This document shows positions 1 to 8,391 of a DNA stretch of 64,000 bases, one piece after another. Positions within the stretch are counted from its first letter, which is position 1. Each line of letters opens with the position of its first letter. The DNA is from Bacteroidaceae bacterium (GTDB lineage: Bacteria; Bacteroidota; Bacteroidia; Bacteroidales; Bacteroidaceae). The position numbers were made by a program, and so were the translations under genes. The notes beneath the pieces are model-generated. The model saw only the letters and a list, made by a program, of their open reading frames with translations. It ran no database searches and was not told the origin of the DNA. The stretch spans positions 40,462-104,461 of the forward strand of contig JAGCGS010000048.1 in assembly GCA_017649485.1 (NCBI GenBank), in the 5' to 3' direction.

Positions 1-144
1 ACTCGAAGACTTTCCGCCATTATTACAAGCCGCAAATAATAGTGCAACTACTATAATTGCCCATCTTCTATTGCATTGGAGGTAGATATACCGGCTGCAC
101 ATGCCTGCTATAAACCATAGTCCTATCCCTATCCTTGATTTCAT
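1..144 (-). CDS. Lipoprotein N-terminus, gene cut by window start
   Basis: A minus-strand frame opens with ATG at 144 and stays open to base 1, giving 48 residues. Residues 28-40 form a hydrophobic stretch ending in a lipobox (LFAAC, Cys40) followed by NNGGKSSS, as in Bacteroidetes outer-membrane-directed lipoproteins. The 27 residues before it are long for a signal peptide, so the inner Met15 may be the real start. Nothing downstream of the lipid anchor is visible, so no function can be given. Confidence 0.55.
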   Translation of the reverse strand, partial: MKSRIGIGLWFIAGMCSRYIYLQCNRRWAIIVVALLFAACNNGGKSSS

Positions 145-843
145 ACCTTATTCTTTATATTGAGCTTTAAATATACCCACATCGCCTCACAGGAAATATA
201 ATTGAAATATAATTTTCACGCAACACAACTAAAAAAACGCATATCTGAAGAAAAAAGAATTCACTTTTATTTCACTTTTTTCATTATCCTGCCCCATCTG
301 AGCTTTCCTCCCCCGTCAACCGACTTACAAATGCACGAAAAACTACACTGAGGAGGCTTGTTCAGAGGGGAAACATAGGATAGCACCAGAGTTAACACTA
401 TGTTCCCCTCGTTAGAGATAAGTAATGCGACACACCAAAACAAGTTGTTTTGGTATCATCAGATTGCTTCCAGCAAGGTGTCAGATAGCTTCCTCTCGCA
501 CCAAAACAAGTTGTTTTGGTGCTTGCAAAAGCAGTGTAACTTTGGAGAGAAGCTACACTTAATTAAAGGCAGTAAGTATTAAGCAATTAACAAGCATAGT
601 GTAACTATGTAACTAACATACACCACCACGTTCACAGTATGTCAAGACATCCCCTCAATTCATATCCTTAGCCTAATATCCCTTTCAAGTCCTGATAGCC
701 GAACTGAATCTCGCCATCAAAAGTAAAATATAGGCGATCATTAACTGCATAATGCTTATGCCGCAAAGATATAAAACTACCAAGAGAAACATGTAACAGA
801 GTATTCACAAAAAGTTCACAAATGCTTTTATCCCTTATTGAAA
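145..843. other. Intergenic stretch with repeats, no gene
   Basis: About 700 bases with no convincing gene. Short open frames here overlap the palindromes at 434-522 and lack family-like composition. An imperfect inverted repeat (367-378 with 398-408, arms resembling GGGGAAACATAG) precedes the palindrome array. GTGTAAC words occur at 534-540 and 599-605. Confidence 0.6.
434..522. repeat. Palindrome pair in a 22-bp periodic array
   Basis: The perfect palindrome ACCAAAACAA-G-TTGTTTTGGT occurs at 434-454 and again at 500-520, where pairing extends to 498-522. The two starts are 66 bases apart, three times 22. Between them TCAGATTGCTTCC (459) and TCAGATAGCTTCC (481) repeat exactly 22 bases apart. 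Whether it is a protein-binding site or a mobile remnant is unknown. Confidence 0.75.
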
Positions 844-882
844 AAAAGCATCAAGCATTCTCATACAAAATGCTTGATGCTT
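844..882 (-). terminator. Intrinsic terminator after nrdG
   Basis: Arms 844-858 and 868-882 are perfectly complementary over 15 bp. On the minus strand the hairpin is followed by a run of T (complement of 838-846), ending the nrdD-nrdG transcript 36 bases after the nrdG stop. Confidence 0.85.
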
Positions 883-917
883 TAATAATTACATCACGAA
901 GTGTTGTTTGGTACTGG

Positions 918-1388
918 TTATTTCTTTCTCCAAAACCTATCTGTGATATCATCGAAGGTACCAGCTTCATTCTGCATATACATCCGCTGATTCGTAGTGG
1001 GCTTTCCCAATGGTCCTAAATGACGGATGTAAGGCCCCACCTTGATATAATCAAAATCCGTTTTCGTGACCGATGGCGGAATACGGAGCCTGCCACTATA
1101 CCAGCCTACCTTATATTGCGGATATTCCTCATGTATATACTGTGCCAACTGATTCACCCCTTTGGGGTCACAATCGCCTCCCATGAAAGCCAGGCAAGTG
1201 ATATTCTTCCCATACTTGCTAATAAAAGCATCTATTGCTTCCGTGTCCAACGACAACCCGACATCCTCCCAAAGATAACGGCTATGGCAGCCTGGACAAT
1301 GGCAAGGACAATTCGAGATGTTGATGGCCAAGGTTACCTCATCGGGTATCTCTTGAAATACCACGTCGGTATTGACATACTTCAGCAT
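918..1388 (-). CDS. nrdG: Anaerobic ribonucleotide reductase activating protein
   Basis: Radical SAM enzyme that uses a 4Fe-4S cluster and S-adenosylmethionine to install the glycyl radical on NrdD in the cytoplasm. The CxxxCxxC motif is visible as Cys27, Cys31 and Cys34 within NCPCHCPGC. The length of 156 residues is normal for the family. The gene begins 12 bases after the nrdD stop, so the two are cotranscribed, as is usual. A strong terminator follows. The start ATG at 1388 fits the conserved N-terminus that runs into the IPDEVTLAINIS strand. Confidence 0.95.
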   Translation of the reverse strand: MLKYVNTDVVFQEIPDEVTLAINISNCPCHCPGCHSRYLWEDVGLSLDTEAIDAFISKYGKNITCLAFMGGDCDPKGVNQLAQYIHEEYPQYKVGWYSGRLRIPPSVTKTDFDYIKVGPYIRHLGPLGKPTTNQRMYMQNEAGTFDDITDRFWRKK

Positions 1389-1400
1389 GGCTACCTTTCT

Positions 1401-3500
1401 TTATTTGGCAACTGATGCATAATAGCGGCGTGCTGCCTCTTCCTGACGTGGCTGCGAGAAATTACTTACACGCTTCAGGTAACCGATGATTCGGGTCATA
1501 TAATCGACATTCTTGGAGTGACAATTCGGACACTCATGCAGGTAACGCTTATCAATAGTACCACAATCGTTACAGATGGTATTCGGTATATTGAAAGTAA
1601 AGTAGTTGCAACCTTCCTTGGCAGCCACCTTCAGCAACTGCTTGTACTGGTTCTTGCTAAGATGCTCTTCCAGGTTCATGTGCAGTGCAGAGCCACCTGT
1701 GAGGTGCTCAATGTAAGGAGCGCCATGCAGCTTGAACTTATCCAGGATAGTGAGCGAATCATCCTCCACCACATAGAAATAAGAGTTATAGCAGTCACGA
1801 GGCACGAAATAACCATCCTCACGATCCCACTTCGCATGCTTAACACCCACGTTCTCAGCCGGAATCATTTCGCAGTTGAACATCACCTCCTTGGTGCGGT
1901 ACTGCTTGTTGTATTTCTCAATCAGGCCAAGTATTCCCTGTACAAAGTGCAAGTAATCATCATTAGGCGTAATCTTCAATCCCATGAACTCAGCAGCCTC
2001 CACCAAGCCGTTGATACCGATGGTGAGGTACTGACGTCCGATATTAATGTAACCAGCATCAAACAACGGAAGCATGCCATGCGATTGCAATTCTTTGAGG
2101 TTCTCATTGTAAGCCAACTGTACCTTATGGCACAAATCGATAATTGTGCCTAAATACTCCAAGTAATCCAACTTATGGTTTACAGCATATTGCACACAGC
2201 GATTCAGGTTGATGGTCAGCACGCTCTTTGAACCGGTTGATACGCCACCAGCTCCCAGTGTATAGCTGAAACCGTTGTCGGTTATCTCGTTGCGCAGGCG
2301 ACAGCAAGAGCTCAAAGAGTCAGCATTATCACTCATGTAAGTGAAGAAAGAATGGCCTTCCGAATACATCTCTGCTGTGAAATCGCCCCACTCCGGATCC
2401 AAGCATTCACCCTCTTTGTTTGTCAGCAATGCCATTGTCTCAACTGGGAAGGTCAGCAGTGTCTTTGTACGTTCCTTGTTGAACCACTTCATGAAGCGTT
2501 TCTGCAGCCAAGACAGCCCTTCCCAATCCGGCTTCGAACCATCGGGGAAGTAGAACTCGCCGAAAATACTGTCGAAGTAATACTTGTCGTAGTATGCAAT
2601 ATTCCAGAAAACAGCCTGATAGTTACGAGCACCGGTTGGCTGATTCAGCGTATAGACTATCTGCTCGAAGCAGTCGGTAATTACCTTGTCGATGGTACGC
2701 TTCTTCAAACTCAAGTCAGCTTGGTCGTTCGGACGTTTATAATAGTCCGCACCATATTCGCGACCTATGAAATAATTCATGTACATCAGGAACTCAGGAG
2801 TGGCGCATGCTCCGCTCAGCATACTTGACACCATGAACACCATATTGACAAAGCTGCCACAGAAGCTTTTGAGGTTGGTGGGTGCAGTACTATTACCGCC
2901 AATAGAGATGGTACCACCAATCAGCCACGGATACATGGTGATGGAAGCACAATAATTCGCCAAGCTTGTCTCATCGTTCTTATATATAAAGTGGTGTGTC
3001 AGTTTGTCGATGTATTCATCTGCCAATTGCTTGTTATACATCTTTTTGATACGGTCCGTCAGCAGACGGCGATTCAGTCGGATGAAATTCGATTTGGGCA
3101 ACTCACCTATCAAAGTTGCTATATTTTTATGTTCTACGTTTGCGTTTGCGTCATACTTTGAGCCAGTTGCAGCATTTACCGAATCACAATATTCAGACAA
3201 GAATTGCAACTTAGCAAGCGTCTCTCTATCCTCAGAATGCTGCTGGCGATACAGCATGAACGACTTAGCAACCTTATAGAAGCCTTCACGCATCAGGGCT
3301 TCCTCTACCTGGTTCTGGATATCCTCCACCTTGATGTCATCATGCATATCCAAGTGACTCAGTATCTTTGAGATAGTAGCCAAATCAGCAGGTTGTTCAA
3401 CACTCTCGAATGCCTTCAGAATAGCATTCATAATCTTGTCTAAAGAGAAGCGGTCCTTAGAACCGTCACGCTTGGTAATAGTAAAATTTTTAATTTCCAT
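1401..3500 (-). CDS. nrdD: Anaerobic ribonucleoside-triphosphate reductase
   Basis: Class III ribonucleotide reductase, which reduces NTPs to dNTPs for DNA synthesis without oxygen. An ATP-cone regulatory domain occupies roughly residues 1-95 (TKRDGSKDRFSLDKI). The 10-stranded barrel follows. Near the C-terminus are the zinc cysteines Cys643, Cys646, Cys657 and Cys660 and the glycyl-radical site in RIIGYL (Gly673). The length of 699 is typical. NrdG, its activase, is encoded immediately downstream. A TACCTTTG box and a 12-bp inverted repeat lie in the leader, suggesting transcriptional control. Confidence 0.96.
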   Translation of the reverse strand: MEIKNFTITKRDGSKDRFSLDKIMNAILKAFESVEQPADLATISKILSHLDMHDDIKVEDIQNQVEEALMREGFYKVAKSFMLYRQQHSEDRETLAKLQFLSEYCDSVNAATGSKYDANANVEHKNIATLIGELPKSNFIRLNRRLLTDRIKKMYNKQLADEYIDKLTHHFIYKNDETSLANYCASITMYPWLIGGTISIGGNSTAPTNLKSFCGSFVNMVFMVSSMLSGACATPEFLMYMNYFIGREYGADYYKRPNDQADLSLKKRTIDKVITDCFEQIVYTLNQPTGARNYQAVFWNIAYYDKYYFDSIFGEFYFPDGSKPDWEGLSWLQKRFMKWFNKERTKTLLTFPVETMALLTNKEGECLDPEWGDFTAEMYSEGHSFFTYMSDNADSLSSCCRLRNEITDNGFSYTLGAGGVSTGSKSVLTINLNRCVQYAVNHKLDYLEYLGTIIDLCHKVQLAYNENLKELQSHGMLPLFDAGYINIGRQYLTIGINGLVEAAEFMGLKITPNDDYLHFVQGILGLIEKYNKQYRTKEVMFNCEMIPAENVGVKHAKWDREDGYFVPRDCYNSYFYVVEDDSLTILDKFKLHGAPYIEHLTGGSALHMNLEEHLSKNQYKQLLKVAAKEGCNYFTFNIPNTICNDCGTIDKRYLHECPNCHSKNVDYMTRIIGYLKRVSNFSQPRQEEAARRYYASVAK

Positions 3501-3557
3501 ATTCCTGAATAATGTCTAATTTTCCATGATATTAGTTCGTGCAAAGTTTTCCGTTTT

Positions 3558-3595
3558 GGGAAACTTTTCGAAATTTAAATATGGAAAAGTTTCCC
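3558..3595. promoter_or_regulatory. 12-bp inverted repeat in the nrdD leader
   Basis: GGGAAACTTTTC at 3558-3569 is matched exactly by its reverse complement at 3584-3595, 26 bases centre to centre. It lies between the likely nrdD -7 box (3621-3628) and the nrdD start at 3500. A related word, AAAGTTTTCCGTTT, occurs at 3543-3556. The geometry fits a dimeric repressor operator. It does not resemble the usual NrdR box, so the regulator is unknown. Confidence 0.55.
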
Positions 3596-3620
3596 GTTTG
3601 GTAAAACCGAAATGCGGTTA

Positions 3621-3628
3621 CAAAGGTA
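3621..3628 (-). promoter_or_regulatory. -7 box for nrdDG
   Basis: Minus-strand TACCTTTG matches the Bacteroidetes primary-sigma -7 consensus TAnnTTTG. It sits 121 bases upstream of the nrdD start. No clear -33 TTG was seen at the expected distance. Confidence 0.5.
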
Positions 3629-3682
3629 TAAAAATTCTATAACATTGTTTACATTAATGACTTTTTTTTTCATAAAAAATGC

Positions 3683-3712
3683 TTGCTGATTCAAAACATT
3701 GTTGTATCTTCG
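3683..3712 (+). promoter_or_regulatory. Promoter for the ComF-family gene
   Basis: TTG at 3683-3685 and TATCTTCG at 3705-3712 are separated by 19 bases, matching the Bacteroidetes -33/-7 arrangement with one mismatch in the -7 box. The start codon is 28 bases downstream. Confidence 0.55.
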
Positions 3713-3739
3713 CAATGTTAATTCATCAATAATGCTTGT

Positions 3740-4441
3740 ATGAAAAGGATAAAGGAATGGGGTATATCCCTGAAAGATTGGTTGTTTCCACATTATTGCA
3801 ACATTTGTGGCAATCGCCTGCCCAAAGAGGGGCAAGTACTTTGTCAAAGTTGCCTCAGCAAGATGCCGCGCACAAAGTATCACACCTGGCCAGACAATCG
3901 GATGGCAAGACAATTTTGGGGCAAGTTTCCTATGGAACGTGCAGCTGCATGGTTTTTCTACTCACAAGGTTCATCTTATGCACACATTATCCATCTTTTT
4001 AAATATAAGGGACGAAAACAGTTAGCCATCGATGTCGGACGTATGATGGCTATAGAAATGTTATCATCTGGCTTCTTCGAAGGCATCGATTGTATAATTC
4101 CTGTTCCGTTGCATAACAAACGACAAAGAGAGCGCGGTTACAACCAAAGCGAACTGCTTGCATATGGAGTGTCATCGGTGACACACATTCCCGTGGTTTG
4201 TGATGCAGTGGAACGCATACGCTATACTGAGACGCAAACCCAACGATCATCGAAGGAACGTTTTGAGAATATGCAAAACGTGTTCCGCTCCAGAAAAGGA
4301 GAACCTTTAGTCGGCAAGCACATTTTGTTAGTGGATGATGTAATGACTACTTCCGCTACGCTGACAGCTTGTGCCGATGCTTTGCAGGTAGTACCGGGCA
4401 TAAGAGTTAGCTTTTTGACGGTGGCGATTGCCGACCATTGA
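3740..4441 (+). CDS. ComF family phosphoribosyltransferase-like protein
   Basis: 233 residues with the ComF architecture: an N-terminal zinc ribbon (Cys20, Cys23, Cys35, Cys38) and a C-terminal type I phosphoribosyltransferase fold with the PRPP loop VDDVMTTSAT (residues 198-207). In Gram-positives ComFC acts with the ComFA ATPase in DNA uptake. Bacteroidetes homologues occur without ComFA and their substrate is not established. A dprA gene lies elsewhere in the window (47.5 kb). The ATG at 3740 gives a family-like N-terminus; an ATG at 3736 is in another frame. Confidence 0.85.
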   Translation: MKRIKEWGISLKDWLFPHYCNICGNRLPKEGQVLCQSCLSKMPRTKYHTWPDNRMARQFWGKFPMERAAAWFFYSQGSSYAHIIHLFKYKGRKQLAIDVGRMMAIEMLSSGFFEGIDCIIPVPLHNKRQRERGYNQSELLAYGVSSVTHIPVVCDAVERIRYTETQTQRSSKERFENMQNVFRSRKGEPLVGKHILLVDDVMTTSATLTACADALQVVPGIRVSFLTVAIADH

Positions 4442-4537
4442 ACGGGTCTTAAAAAAATGTGTCAAAAAGAGGCGATTATTATTTGGCGTTCTCAGATTTT
4501 CTTTATTATTTTGTAGTTTTTAGGAAAAATAAAGCTT

Positions 4538-4945
4538 ATGCAACGAACGATTGAATTAAATAATGACATAGCAGAAATACCTCAGCTATCGGCATTTATA
4601 GATTCTTTTGCCGAAGAAGAAAACATAGATTTTTCTTTGGTTATGGGACTACAACTCGCTTTGGAAGAGGCTGTTGTCAACGTCATGGAGTATGCTTACC
4701 CAAAAGGAACAGTAGGCAAGGTACAGATTTCTGCTTCAGCTAATGGAGATGACCTGGAGTTCGTCATCAGCGATAGCGGCAAAGCATTCGACCCCACTGC
4801 TAAGGCAGAGGTGGATGTAGATTTGGGGGTGGAGGACAGACCCATCGGCGGCTTGGGCATACACCTTGTTAGGAATATCATGGATAGTGTGAAATACTGC
4901 CGAAAGGACGACAAGAATGTCCTGACCTTGCATAAGCATAAATAA
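4538..4945 (+). CDS. Anti-sigma factor serine kinase, RsbW/SpoIIAB type
   Basis: 135-residue GHKL ATPase domain on its own. The N box is EEAVVNVMEYAYP (Glu43-Glu44, Asn48), the G1 box is SDSGKAFDP (Asp79, Gly81) and the G2 box is GGLGIHLV (104-111). Family members phosphorylate an STAS partner and bind a sigma factor or another effector. Here a single-domain STAS protein is encoded two genes downstream, with a permease between them at short gaps (21 and 27 bases), so the three are probably one operon. No sigma factor or PP2C phosphatase is encoded alongside. Confidence 0.88.
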   Translation: MQRTIELNNDIAEIPQLSAFIDSFAEEENIDFSLVMGLQLALEEAVVNVMEYAYPKGTVGKVQISASANGDDLEFVISDSGKAFDPTAKAEVDVDLGVEDRPIGGLGIHLVRNIMDSVKYCRKDDKNVLTLHKHK

Positions 4946-4966
4946 AAAGATTTTGGTGAAGTGACT

Positions 4967-6745
4967 ATGTTTTTGGGTTTGTCAGTACAGATTTGGCTGG
5001 TCATTATTATGACGATTGGCGTCTTCTATCTGTTGGTGCGTACACGCGTGCCAGCCGAGGTGACATTCCTTAGTGCTGTCACTTTCCTCTTGGCTACAGG
5101 CGTCATTACAGAGCAGAACGTACTGGAGTCCTTCGGGTCAGAAGCAGTCATCGTGACGAGTGCCTTCTATGTGGTACTGGCAGGTATGATGACCACAGGC
5201 CTTTTCTATTGGCTTAGCAAGCATCTGTTAGGCGACCCTTCATCTTACAAAAGAGCCATCATCAAGCTCATGGGACCAGCTGCTACCTTGAGTGCCATGT
5301 TGGGATGTACTGAAGTTACTCACTTGTTCATCGATTTGGTGAAGATCTGGTCGCGCAAGCTGTCCATTGCACCTTCCAAGTTGTTAGTACCTCTGAGTTA
5401 TGCTGCCACTTTGGGTGGTATGTGCACCCTGTTAGGACACACATCTAACTTGGTCATTGCAGGTTTGTACATTGAGCAGACAGGCGAGTCACTGAACCTG
5501 TTCACGCCCTTGGTGCCAGGCTTGGTATGCACGGTAGTAGGTATCACGCTGATGACATTCCTACGCAACAGAATACCACCTCGTGAGTCGCCTGATGTTT
5601 CATTCGAGGAAACCAGCGATTATACGGTAGAATTACTTGTTCCCACTGACAATGAAGCAGTAATGAAGACCATCGACGAGGCAGGCCTACGTAATGTGCG
5701 AGGAGGTTCACTGATTGAGATAGTTCGATTCGACAAGGAGGTCATCTCACCTGTGCCACCCGATGAGTTTATCTTTGGAGGCGACCGCCTGATTTATTCT
5801 GGACAGATCAACGAATTGTTAGAGCTGAAACTGAGTCACGGACTGGTAGCAGCTGACCATCATATCTACAACATCAATGAAATAGACAGTAACCGCAAGC
5901 TACGTACTGCTTATGTGAATTTCGGAAGTGACCTGATAGGCACACGCATGAGCAAGAGTAGCTTTGAAAAACGAAGCGACATGGTACTGGTAGCAGTGGC
6001 AAGACAAGGCAGGCGAGTGGATGAGCAACCTCGCGAAGTGGTGTTGCAAGCTGGCGACACCCTGCTGCTGGAATGTCCATCAAAGAAAGACATCGATTTG
6101 GAGAACACCTACAAGCGCACGCTCACTTTCTTTGATTCACAGTTCGTACCACAGTTAGGCTTGCGTACCGTAGTGTCGGCATGCATACTCATTATCATGT
6201 TCATGCTCTCATCGTTCCAGTTGGTGCCCTTGATCACCTCCACCATGATGGCTGCAGGAGCCATGTTATTCATGGGATGCTGCCGCATGGACAGTGTAAC
6301 CAAGTATATCGACTTGAACTATTTGCTCACCATGGGTTCTATGATGGCATTCTCAACTGCCATCTCCAATACGGGTATGGTTTCTATCATTTCCAACCCC
6401 ATCATCAACCTTTGTGGGCAGAATCCCTACATCGTAATGGTAGTGATGTGCCTCCTGGCTTCCTTGATGAGTGAAGCCTTCAGTAATGTATCAGCTGCAG
6501 CTGTGTTCTTTCCCATTATCTACCACCAAGCTATTTCGATGGGATGTTCCCCCTTACCATTCGCCATTGCCTTAATGACGTCTGTAACCATCAGCTATGC
6601 TACTCCTGTAGGTTCGCTCACACACATGCAAATCTTTGGTCCCGGAGGCTTCAAGTTCACTGACTTCGCCAGACTTGGCACATTGATGCATTTGGTGCTA
6701 TTTACGGTAAACATGATAACAGTAATTTTGGTATTTCCATTGTAA
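4967..6745 (+). CDS. SLC13-family permease with two RCK/TrkA-C domains
   Basis: 592 residues from the ATG at 4967; an in-frame GTG at 4961 is the alternative start. Hydrophobic segments at about 5-190 and 395-590 flank a soluble middle part with two TrkA-C-like domains (around TVELLVPTDNEAV and VLVAVARQGRRV). This is the layout of DASS/SLC13 anion symporters annotated as sodium/sulfate or citrate type. The transported ion cannot be read from sequence. Its position between an anti-sigma kinase gene and an STAS gene is unusual and suggests it may feed a partner-switch circuit. Confidence 0.85.
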   Translation: MFLGLSVQIWLVIIMTIGVFYLLVRTRVPAEVTFLSAVTFLLATGVITEQNVLESFGSEAVIVTSAFYVVLAGMMTTGLFYWLSKHLLGDPSSYKRAIIKLMGPAATLSAMLGCTEVTHLFIDLVKIWSRKLSIAPSKLLVPLSYAATLGGMCTLLGHTSNLVIAGLYIEQTGESLNLFTPLVPGLVCTVVGITLMTFLRNRIPPRESPDVSFEETSDYTVELLVPTDNEAVMKTIDEAGLRNVRGGSLIEIVRFDKEVISPVPPDEFIFGGDRLIYSGQINELLELKLSHGLVAADHHIYNINEIDSNRKLRTAYVNFGSDLIGTRMSKSSFEKRSDMVLVAVARQGRRVDEQPREVVLQAGDTLLLECPSKKDIDLENTYKRTLTFFDSQFVPQLGLRTVVSACILIIMFMLSSFQLVPLITSTMMAAGAMLFMGCCRMDSVTKYIDLNYLLTMGSMMAFSTAISNTGMVSIISNPIINLCGQNPYIVMVVMCLLASLMSEAFSNVSAAAVFFPIIYHQAISMGCSPLPFAIALMTSVTISYATPVGSLTHMQIFGPGGFKFTDFARLGTLMHLVLFTVNMITVILVFPL

Positions 6746-6772
6746 TTAATAACTATAAATAATGAAGTAAAA

Positions 6773-7075
6773 ATGAACACAACGATTAAAGAAGAAGAAG
6801 GCAAGATGATTGCTGTATTTAACGGGCGACTCGATACGCTCGCAGCTGTACAGACTGCTAAGGATGTACAGCCTCTGATTGACGCTGATTGCACTGAGGT
6901 AGAACTTGACTGCCAAGATTTAGAGTACATCAGTAGTTCCGGCCTGCGTATCTTCATCAGCATCTTGAAGAGTGTAAAGGCAAGAAAAGGCACTGTGGTC
7001 GTGAAGAATATCAACGATGAAATCAAGAAGGTATTCGAGATGACTGGTTTCAACAAACTCTTCATCATTAAGTGA
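6773..7075 (+). CDS. STAS-domain anti-sigma factor antagonist
   Basis: 100 residues forming one STAS domain of the SpoIIAA/RsbV type. The phosphorylatable serine motif is visible in DLEYISSSGLRI (Ser54-Ser56). Such proteins release a target from an RsbW-type kinase when dephosphorylated. The kinase gene is at 4538 in the same operon. The gene ends 24 bases before a 15-bp hairpin at 7100-7138. Confidence 0.9.
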   Translation: MNTTIKEEEGKMIAVFNGRLDTLAAVQTAKDVQPLIDADCTEVELDCQDLEYISSSGLRIFISILKSVKARKGTVVVKNINDEIKKVFEMTGFNKLFIIK

Positions 7076-7099
7076 GAGGGGTTACAGCTTTGATGTAAA

Positions 7100-7138
7100 G
7101 CAAGAGAGGGAAAGCTTAAAAAACTTTCCCTCTCTTGC
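7100..7138. terminator. Strong hairpin between STAS gene and tRNAs
   Basis: Perfect 15-bp arms at 7100-7114 and 7124-7138. It lies between the plus-strand STAS operon and the minus-strand tRNA genes that converge on it, so it probably ends both transcripts. There is no good T-run on either side. The last base coincides with the discriminator base of the first tRNA. Confidence 0.6.
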
Positions 7139-7211
7139 TCTTCCTCTTGGACTTGAACCAAGGACCCTCTGATTAACAGTCAGATGCTCTAACCGACTGA
7201 GCTAAGGAAGA
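7138..7211 (-). tRNA. tRNA-Asn (GTT), copy 1
   Basis: The minus strand folds as a 74-base tRNA. The acceptor stem TCTTCCT pairs with AGGAAGA, the D arm begins TAGCTCAGTCGG, the anticodon loop CTGTTAATC carries GTT, and the T arm is CTTGGTTCAAGTCCAAG. The discriminator is G and CCA is not encoded. Confidence 0.96.
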
Positions 7212-7246
7212 ATGAATTGTTTACCCCTTAAAAACATTCTGTTGTG

Positions 7247-7320
7247 CTCTTCCTCTTGGACTTGAACCAAGGACCCTCTGATTAACAGTCAGATGCTCTA
7301 ACCGACTGAGCTAAGGAAGA
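7247..7320 (-). tRNA. tRNA-Asn (GTT), copy 2
   Basis: Identical in sequence to the copy at 7138-7211 and separated from it by 35 bases, so it is a tandem duplication transcribed first from the upstream TAATTTTG box at 7357-7364. Confidence 0.96.
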
Positions 7321-7356
7321 ATTACACTCTTTTGTTTTTTTTTCTTAAATGCGGTG

Positions 7357-7364
7357 CAAAATTA
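7357..7364 (-). promoter_or_regulatory. -7 box for the tRNA pair
   Basis: Minus-strand TAATTTTG matches TAnnTTTG and lies 37 bases upstream of the first tRNA. It faces away from the kinase promoter at 7388. Confidence 0.5.
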
Positions 7365-7387
7365 ATAGGATATTTTGAAATATGCAA

Positions 7388-7395
7388 TATCTTTG
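7388..7395 (+). promoter_or_regulatory. -7 box for the PfkB kinase gene
   Basis: TATCTTTG, an exact Bacteroidetes -7 match, 18 bases before the ATG at 7414. The leader is therefore very short. No clear -33 box was found. Confidence 0.6.
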
Positions 7396-7413
7396 CAAAA
7401 AAAAATTCACTGA

Positions 7414-8391
7414 ATGGACAAAATTTTAGGAATAGGCAATGCTTTGACTGATGTTTCAGTGATTCTGAAAAGCGATGACATCCTTACAGAACTGGGGCTT
7501 CCCAAGGGAGGAATGGTTCATATAGGGGATGAACTGTTTGAAAGAATCCAGCAGACTATCAATCCATTACATACTACTATTACCCCTGGAGGATCAATAG
7601 CCAACTCTTGCAGGGCCATGGGGCATCTGGGTGTTCCTGTTGGCTTCATCGGCAAAGTAGGTCAGGATAAAGTAGGTAACTTTTACGCCAAAAGCCTTAC
7701 TGACGTAGGAGTGAAGAACCTGTTGGTGGTGTCGCCAACCTTAAGTTCTGGGGTGTGCACATCATTCATCTCTGAAGATGGGGAGCGTACTTTTGCTGAC
7801 CACATGGGAGCCTCTATCGATTTGAATGCTAAAGACCTGATATCAACCATGTTCGATGGTTACCAATACCTTTTCCTGGAAGGTTATCTGGTGCAGAACC
7901 ATGAACTGATAGAGCAAGCCGCCAAGATGGGGAAAAAGGCTGGGATGAAGGTAATGATGGATTTGGCAAGCTATAACATCATACAGGTGGATCTGGAATT
8001 CTGTACTTATTTGGTGCAAGAATATATTGACATCGTTTTCGCCAATGAAAAAGAGGCTAAAGCATTTACAGGCTTTGAACCTTATGAAGCTGCCAGCAAG
8101 CTGAAGCAATGCTGTGAGGTTGCTGTGGTGAAAATAGGATCCAAAGGATCGCTGATTGCCACCAAAGATCAGATAATAGAGGTTCCGACAAAGAAAGTGG
8201 AATGCATTGACAGTACAAGCGCAGGCGATTATTTCGCAGCAGGCTTCCTCAACGGTCTTGTCAATGGATATAGCCTCAAACAATGTGCAGAGATAGGCTC
8301 TGTCATAGCTGCCGAAGCTGTGCAAGTGGTTGGTACAGAACTGGCACCAGAGAAATGGATTGATATCAAACATAAAATTGCAGAAATATGA
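7414..8391 (+). CDS. PfkB-family sugar/adenosine kinase
   Basis: 325-residue ribokinase-fold enzyme, the usual length. The N-terminal PfkB signature region (GGSIANSCRAMGHLGVPVGF) and the C-terminal active-site motif DSTSAGDYFAAGF, containing the catalytic Asp, are present. Such kinases phosphorylate adenosine, ribose or related sugars in the cytoplasm; the substrate is not certain, though the GGSIANS form resembles adenosine-kinase-like members. The stop overlaps the S41 protease start by four bases (ATGA), so the two are translationally coupled. Confidence 0.88.
   Translation: MDKILGIGNALTDVSVILKSDDILTELGLPKGGMVHIGDELFERIQQTINPLHTTITPGGSIANSCRAMGHLGVPVGFIGKVGQDKVGNFYAKSLTDVGVKNLLVVSPTLSSGVCTSFISEDGERTFADHMGASIDLNAKDLISTMFDGYQYLFLEGYLVQNHELIEQAAKMGKKAGMKVMMDLASYNIIQVDLEFCTYLVQEYIDIVFANEKEAKAFTGFEPYEAASKLKQCCEVAVVKIGSKGSLIATKDQIIEVPTKKVECIDSTSAGDYFAAGFLNGLVNGYSLKQCAEIGSVIAAEAVQVVGTELAPEKWIDIKHKIAEI

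Noticed and set aside
400-582. 60-residue open frame on the plus strand
   Set aside because: It translates the palindrome array twice (HQNKLFW repeated), has no promoter and no family-like composition.
2352-2828. 158-residue plus-strand open frame
   Set aside because: It is antisense to nrdD, whose motifs and length are unambiguous.
7138-7320. tRNA pair as an integration site
   Set aside because: No integrase, prophage gene or direct attachment repeat beyond the tRNA duplication itself was seen nearby.
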